From positions 124,001 to 188,000 of the forward strand of contig MQVO02000017.1 of NCBI GenBank assembly GCA_001986395.2: a stretch of DNA of 64,000 nucleotides, in the 5' to 3' direction. How positions within the stretch are numbered: the first letter of the stretch is position 1; each line of letters begins with the position of its first letter. The stretch comes from Irpex lacteus (taxonomy: Eukaryota > Basidiomycota > Agaricomycetes > Polyporales > Irpicaceae). The notes below the pieces were generated by a model. It made no database searches. It was not told where the DNA came from and saw only the letters and a list, made by a program, of their open reading frames with translations. Shown piece after piece: positions 59,442 through 64,000 of the stretch. The position numbers were made by a program, and so were the translations under genes.

Positions 59442-61255
59442 TCAGTGTACACTCATCCAGCTCTTCTTCTTGAGTTGCCGCTGAAGCATTTGCAAGCTCA
59501 AGTGTGTTCCCCAATAGTCCTTAGACCCTTCGTCATCCCAGGTGTCGATACGGCCTGCCAACTTGATATTAGTACTGCGAGAGTGGAAACGATGGAACAG
59601 ACGACGCGCCATTCGGCTCCAGCGTGACTAGATCTACGCCAACAGCTCTACGCTCTTCCCCCGAGCCATCCTCGTACGCGAGCACCAGCTCGATAGTTTC
59701 AGCTGCCAGAGCAAGCACTTCAACGAAAGGTTTCGTGAACTTTTGCAGACGGTGGGAGGAGTCAGACAGCACGACAAGGGCGCGGATAGTGGGATGGGTC
59801 CTGGCGTGACTGACCATAGCATCGAAGTTGGCAGGAATCGCTATCAAGCCGTAGTCGTTTAGGTATGCGTACATGCCCACCACGCTCAGAGCGGAGGTCG
59901 ACCGGTCCGTGGGGGCTGATGCTTGTTCAAATACAAAATAGAACGGTCTCGCGTGCATGGTCGTCGCGTGCTCCGAGACGTCGAATCCTGAAAAAGCGCT
60001 TGATGTCAGTACGCTCGATGGGAAGCGAGTAGCGTCACTGATTGGGATGCTCACTGATGTACACGTCAGGATCTGGCTCGTCGCCCCACAGCAGCGTCAT
60101 GGCCTTGATCATCCACACACGTTCCTCGTCGCTGAGCCGGTGTAACGGGCAGTTCGGGTTCATCATTACGGCTGTCAAGACGAGGTGGACAGCGTTGGTG
60201 AAGACTCCACTCGTCCAAATCATCAAAGAGCGTGGTCTGCGTTGACAGGAGATTGTACTGGAGACAAGCGGTAGTGATAGGGCCATCTGTCCATCCCATG
60301 TTATCTTCTCAAAGAGCATAAAGGTGGCGGAAGAAAAGTGCCTAATGTATTTGATGATATGGTATAATGAGCGAAAATGGACATTTTTGAGGAAGATAGT
60401 GGCATTTTGCAGGAATGAGCTCGGTACAACGATATGTGGCGGTATGCCCCAGTGTGGTGTGTCGAGCTTCGCAGGGTTAAAATCCGCTGGGACGGGGCCA
60501 TAAATTGAGAACCGTTCGAGCTTGCCTTGGATAGCAGGAAGATAGAGAAGATGAAGAAAAGACCTTCCGCTCTCGTAGTCTTGGTAAACCTCTATTTCAC
60601 TAATTAGCCGGTGCACCGGCGTAAGTCTTTGACACCCTCCAAAGATGTATCGTCTAAATATCTCGGCATCCTCGTAGGAAACCATCCATAGAGTCCTTCC
60701 TGAGAACATATGCTCCCGACACCTGTTCGCCCAGAAGAGACAGACGAGCGAGCACTGTTTGAGGTCAGTTAATATGTCGTTTGGGCTTGGTTCTCCTCGA
60801 TTCCGAGTAAGATTTCTGCCGTTGTCCCGGAGATACTCTCGACGTTGTGAGACACGATCTACGTTGACAAAGAATAGTATATCGTCGAAGAGCTCGGGAG
60901 GAACGCGGGCAGCGAGCAGTCTCACTGCCTACGAATAGAAGCAATAAATCCCGTTAGTGAGAAAAACATGCGCTGCTTGATTATGTACGTACCTCGCTGT
61001 CCGTCGCTGCAGACACCTCCGCCACTGAGTCTGAGCTCCCGTGCAAAATTTGTTCGTTCGGATGTGGCGGCTCGGGATCTTGTATCACGAGTGTGCTACC
61101 CTACCCGTACCAGCAATCACCCGTGGTCAGTATGTGCGACGTATACTACTAGACAGTGTACTTACCTCACTATCCGCCACCTCAGGCAGGACTTCTCCCA
61201 AGTTGGAACACGAGAACGGGGATGTTGCAGGGAGCTGCAATGAATCTTGTGACAT
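59442..61255 (-). CDS. F-box protein, copy I (type I N-terminus, beta C-terminus)
   Basis: Exons at 61166-61255, 60993-61100, 60055-60928, 59610-59987 and 59442-59554 join to 520 residues. Exon 1 is MSQDSLQLPATSPFSCSNLG and exon 2 is GSTLVIQDPEPPHPNEQILH. The F-box is VPPELFDDILFFVNV ... CSLVCLFWANRCREHMF, and KLDTPHWGIPP and LSDEERVWMIKAMTLLWG follow. The donor of the last intron is GC (AATG|GCGCGT) where all other copies have GTGCGT. Exon 5 is GRIDTWDDEGSKDYWGTHLS. Predicted SCF substrate receptor. Confidence 0.85.
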
Positions 61256-61346
61256 TGCTCTGTCAGAGCGTCGAAGGCGGCGAGAGAGCAGGGAGAGCGA
61301 GGGAGTAAGAAAGAGTGGGACTGCGCTTTGGCTATCGATGGGCCCA

Positions 61347-61358
61347 GGATATATATCC
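61347..61358 (-). promoter_or_regulatory. TATA-like box of copy I
   Basis: GGATATATATCC, 92 bases before the ATG at 61255. Confidence 0.6.
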
Positions 61359-61883
61359 CAGTGCTCCGCTATGAACGTGGACAAGGGACTGCTTACACGA
61401 GGACGTTCGGAAGTTGAGAAGCTTCGATGCTGGAACGTTGGCAGGCTGTGCCTTCCTTGTTCCTGTAAATAGATAGTGTCAGCCGCTTCCTGCAATTTGT
61501 CGATTTATATCTCCCTCGCCAAACCAATCCTCTTGATCACCTCAAGACCGTCCCATTGTCGCCAACAGTCCATGCGCTTCCGCTCTAAGGATTGAAGAGC
61601 GATTCCAGGACGATTCAGGTACGGGCGTCCTGCTGCACAGCCCGCATTTCCATCTGTAAGTGTCTATCAACAGCATGTCAGCTAGCTCTCGTACTCGATG
61701 TCTTCAGATGAATTCTACGTACCGCATTCCTGAGCTCACTGACCGCAAACTGTATTGCGTGCATGATATGGAAGTCAGCAGGCGCACTCACCAGGCGTAG
61801 CTGTTTGCTGCATGAGCTTCATGATTCCAGCCACGCTGCAGTCGCATGTATACCTACTCAAAAGCTGTCAGATACGGTTTTAC

Positions 61884-62474
61884 TGCGCGACGGAAATGAA
61901 AACGAAATGAAAACTGGAACCGCCTCGTACCTATCCAGTTCATCGCAGTCGTTCAGCGATGGTACACTGTGGGTATCAGATCGATTACTGGTGCACACGT
62001 GACGACTCTGTGTAGCCTTCAGGCCCTTCACTGGTTTGGTAAAACAAAAAGAAAGCCTGAGTGAAAACCAGGAACGCCGTTGAATGAATCCGTCATTTCA
62101 CTCTGCGTACTTCTGTCAGCAGGTAGTGCCGGCGATTTGAGCGTATATCTGGTTGAACTTTCTGATATGAGGTTCGTCAAGAATGCGCAGTATAACAGGC
62201 CACGTACTTGTAGAGGTCGAGGATTATAAACGCAATACAGACAGAAGTGATGTCGTTAATATCAACTGTTATAAGTTGTTGATTATTGTTTTCGAACACT
62301 TATACAGCAAGAAATGGGACAAACGGCCGGGGGCAAAGGCACAGTAGACATTGGGGGCGGGTGTGTGCGTACGGGGTGGAGGTGCTCGTACCGAGAAGGG
62401 CTCGAGCAGGCATAGGGCCAGCCAAGCCCGGTTTATTTTTTACGTGAAGAGCCGTCGCTCTAGAGGTAGACATG
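61884..62474. repeat. Block nearly identical to 48618-49208
   Basis: Partner of the unit G block, at a constant offset of 13266 bases at both ends. Confidence 0.85.
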
Positions 62475-62724
62475 CTGTGTGAGCATCACTGCTAGAGCAC
62501 AGGTGCATTAAGGTTCATTTGGACCACCGAGTGACCTCCTCCCTGCGATCCAACCACGATCAGTCGTCATAGCCGGCCAAAGTTTCGTCGCAAACGTACT
62601 TGTAATCAGCCACGCCACCTCGATCTTTCCCGACTCCACGCATCTGAATAAATACTCGGATTCTGCCATTCGTATGGTGGCTTACTACATGTGGATCGAG
62701 AGAGGACAGGACAACGCCAAACGT

Positions 62725-62775
62725 CCTTTCCGAACGCTCGTACCGACCAATGGCTGGGATGAACGATCGGAAAGG
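62725..62775. repeat. CCTTTCCG inverted repeat, unit I copy
   Basis: CCTTTCCGA/TCGGAAAGG outer stem, CTCGTACC and GGGATGAA inside. Confidence 0.75.
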
Positions 62776-62995
62776 ATAGTTGACAGCGGGCAGGGATATG
62801 ATTGACCTCCAAGTTCCCGGAATACGTCAAATGAATAATGTCGTACATTGGATACTGGTCAGGGGGTATGGGCTGTCATCAGAACGTCAGAAAGGTCGTG
62901 TCGAGAGGAGCAGTACGAATCGGGCGGGCGACTTGAAGAACTACCTACTGTGAGCGCGTTATTGTCTGTAATAGATAGGAGGTCTGCGCACCGTA

Positions 62996-63316
62996 TCATA
63001 AACATCCGTCCATTTCCCTCTGCGCCGAAAGCTCAGCCATAGTTCTCCACCGAGAGTCCGTGAGAGTGACCAGATCGCCGACGACCTCTGCTTTTCGATT
63101 TTGTCGTCCTTCTAGTACCCTACGGCAATAGTAGTTTATATATCCAAAAGGCGTCTGTGTGCTTGTAGAGAGTATGGCGAGCATGAAGTCGCGGCCGTGT
63201 GAGGAGAGTATCGAGAACGAGATGAAGGTATAGGTATCAGACGCCCGATCAGCAAAGGTGAATAGAAGACTATAGTAAGATTTGTGCTTACCGTGGGAAT
63301 TATATTTGTTACACAT
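62996..63316 (-). CDS. Upstream exon candidate of module 2, unit I
   Basis: A 106-residue open frame. RKAEVVGDLVTLTDSRWRTM parallels IVGDLVTAGHIADSRWRTIA of unit G. It runs through a probable intron near its 5' end (the CCCACG|GTAAGC donor near 63290), so only the distal part is likely coding. Confidence 0.35.
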   Translation of the reverse strand: MCNKYNSHGKHKSYYSLLFTFADRASDTYTFISFSILSSHGRDFMLAILSTSTQTPFGYINYYCRRVLEGRQNRKAEVVGDLVTLTDSRWRTMAELSAQREMDGCL

Positions 63317-63468
63317 AATCAGCGCTCAATGACAATTGCCCGACGTCATTCTCGACGACCACCTTCCATGCCACGCTGCTCGCTTTCGATCACCCTCAAC
63401 GGCTAGAAATTACACACAGGAGCGAAGAGGATCAGGTTTCTATGCAAGCTCTCAGATCTGAGCTCACA

Positions 63469-63804
63469 TTAAACGACGATTTTGACGACGCGGGCTGCTG
63501 CCCTCATCGCCATCCGTATCGACGATCGTCGACGTGGGTGGCGACGAGGACTGCAGTCCTCTTGTACCCATGCTCCACGGCTCACGGTATACGTAGAGGG
63601 ACGGGGCAACGGATACTTATAGTGGTCTGGGTCGCATGGATAAGTTGGGAGGTCGTTATACAGGTGCGTCGTCTGTCCCGGTCCTTCTTGACGCGTTATG
63701 GACTCAGGTATAGATAGCAGTGCATACTGCAACATAGGCTCACCTCCGACATATCCCGCACAGACATGAAGCCTTAAATCTGCTCGCAATAGCATTCTCG
63801 TCAC
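63469..63804 (-). other. Conserved minus-strand frame at the right edge
   Basis: 111 residues open, with LYNDLPTYPCDPDHYKYPLP conserved in units B and H. It overlaps the near-palindrome. The plus strand reads IQALRPKLTLNDDFDD-like sequence over part of it, so the coding strand is unresolved. Confidence 0.35.
63501..63549. repeat. Near-palindrome, unit I copy
   Basis: CCCTCATCGCCATCC and GGGTGGCGACGAGGA arms around the perfect CGACGATCGTCG. Confidence 0.75.
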
Positions 63805-64000
63805 ATTTCTCGACCTCTACAGTCCATGCTTCCCGATGATCAGACTCCCCATTCCCGTAGTTGACACGCTATCTAGACTTATTCGTGGCGCCTGGGACGC
63901 CAATGCCAACTTTCCAAACGAGAAGCCAACGAAGCGTTGAGTGTCGACGTCAGCATTCACGAAGGCAGACTAGGATAACAGGCGGAGACGGGATAGGTTG

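Larger units (their letters stand above)
61560..62848 (-). pseudogene. Module 2, unit I
   Basis: Includes YPFRSFIPAIGRYERSERTF at the inverted repeat, after which a frameshift leads out of the FGDVLSSLDAHV frame. A stop replaces Arg in the SYAW/QLRL exon region near 61805. The last exon is open for longer than in the other copies (RWKCGLCSRTPVPESSWNRS, about 61555-61655). Contains the 591 base block copied from, or shared with, unit G. Probably non-functional. Confidence 0.35.
1..64000. repeat. Tandem array of nine F-box gene units
   Basis: Nine minus-strand F-box genes repeat in head-to-tail order. Their stop codons lie at 1734, 8046, 17432, 24839, 33326, 39755, 46168, 52814 and 59442, giving a basic period of about 6.3-6.6 kb with larger gaps after B, C and D. 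Each unit also repeats an upstream minus-strand module with an inverted repeat (CCTTTCCG/CGGAAAGG) and a plus-strand module that converges on the F-box gene. Most units have a further near-palindrome (CGACGATCGTCG core). Units differ by substitutions, indels and swapped ends, so this is an old, still recombining array rather than a recent amplification. Both window edges cut units. Confidence 0.9.

Noticed and set aside
1..64000. CRISPR arrays, rRNA, tRNA, phage or bacterial mobile genes, viral or toxin genes
   Set aside because: No regularly spaced short repeats, no rRNA sequence, no clear cloverleaf by eye and no recognisable viral or toxin protein. A tRNAscan run would be needed to exclude tRNAs fully.

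Overview
The window looks like a piece of a filamentous basidiomycete genome (inference). Genes are broken by 52-71 nt introns with GTRNGY donors, CTRAY-like branch sites and CAG/TAG acceptors, and there are no bacterial-style operons or ribosome binding sites. Almost all of it is one tandem array. Nine copies (A-I) of an F-box protein gene lie on the minus strand, at 1734-3531, 8046-9859, 17432-19276, 24839-26727, 33326-35087, 39755-41601, 46168-47962, 52814-54683 and 59442-61255. Stop-to-stop spacing is about 6.3-6.6 kb between simple neighbours and longer (7.4-9.4 kb) where extra DNA has entered. After the introns are placed by comparing copies, all nine read as intact proteins of about 505-569 residues. 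They have an N-terminal F-box (PPELF...CSLVCLFWANRCR) and a conserved C-terminal half.

Each repeat unit holds more than the F-box gene. Upstream of it on the same strand is a second, mostly decayed gene-like module (module 2). It carries a conserved 50-57 bp inverted repeat beginning CCTTTCCG and ending CGGAAAGG. Further upstream, in most units, is a 50 bp near-palindrome centred on CGACGATCGTCG. On the plus strand, converging on the F-box stop codon, is a third conserved module with short frame-conserved exons (module 3). I could not recognise the products of modules 2 and 3; they may be real small genes in some units and relics in others.

The F-box copies are mosaic. There are two unrelated N-termini: type I, two short duplicated exons in A, B, E, G, H, I; and type II, one exon with an internal repeat in C, D, F. 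There are two C-terminal exon classes: alpha in A, B, C, G and beta in E, F, H, I, with D intermediate. All combinations occur, which points to unequal exchange or gene conversion. Several long nearly identical blocks between non-adjacent units support this.

Region by region: 1-1733, end of a partial unit; 1734-8045, unit A; 8046-17431, unit B, enlarged by two apparent inserted elements with terminal inverted repeats (11673-12354 and 13846-15721); 17432-24838, unit C; 24839-33325, unit D, which looks composite with two different middle sections; 33326-39754 E; 39755-46167 F; 46168-52813 G; 52814-59441 H; 59442-64000 I, cut by the window edge. F-box proteins normally recruit substrates to SCF (Skp1-cullin-F-box) ubiquitin ligases. 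The array therefore looks like a locus generating diverse substrate receptors, but no substrate or phenotype can be read from the sequence.
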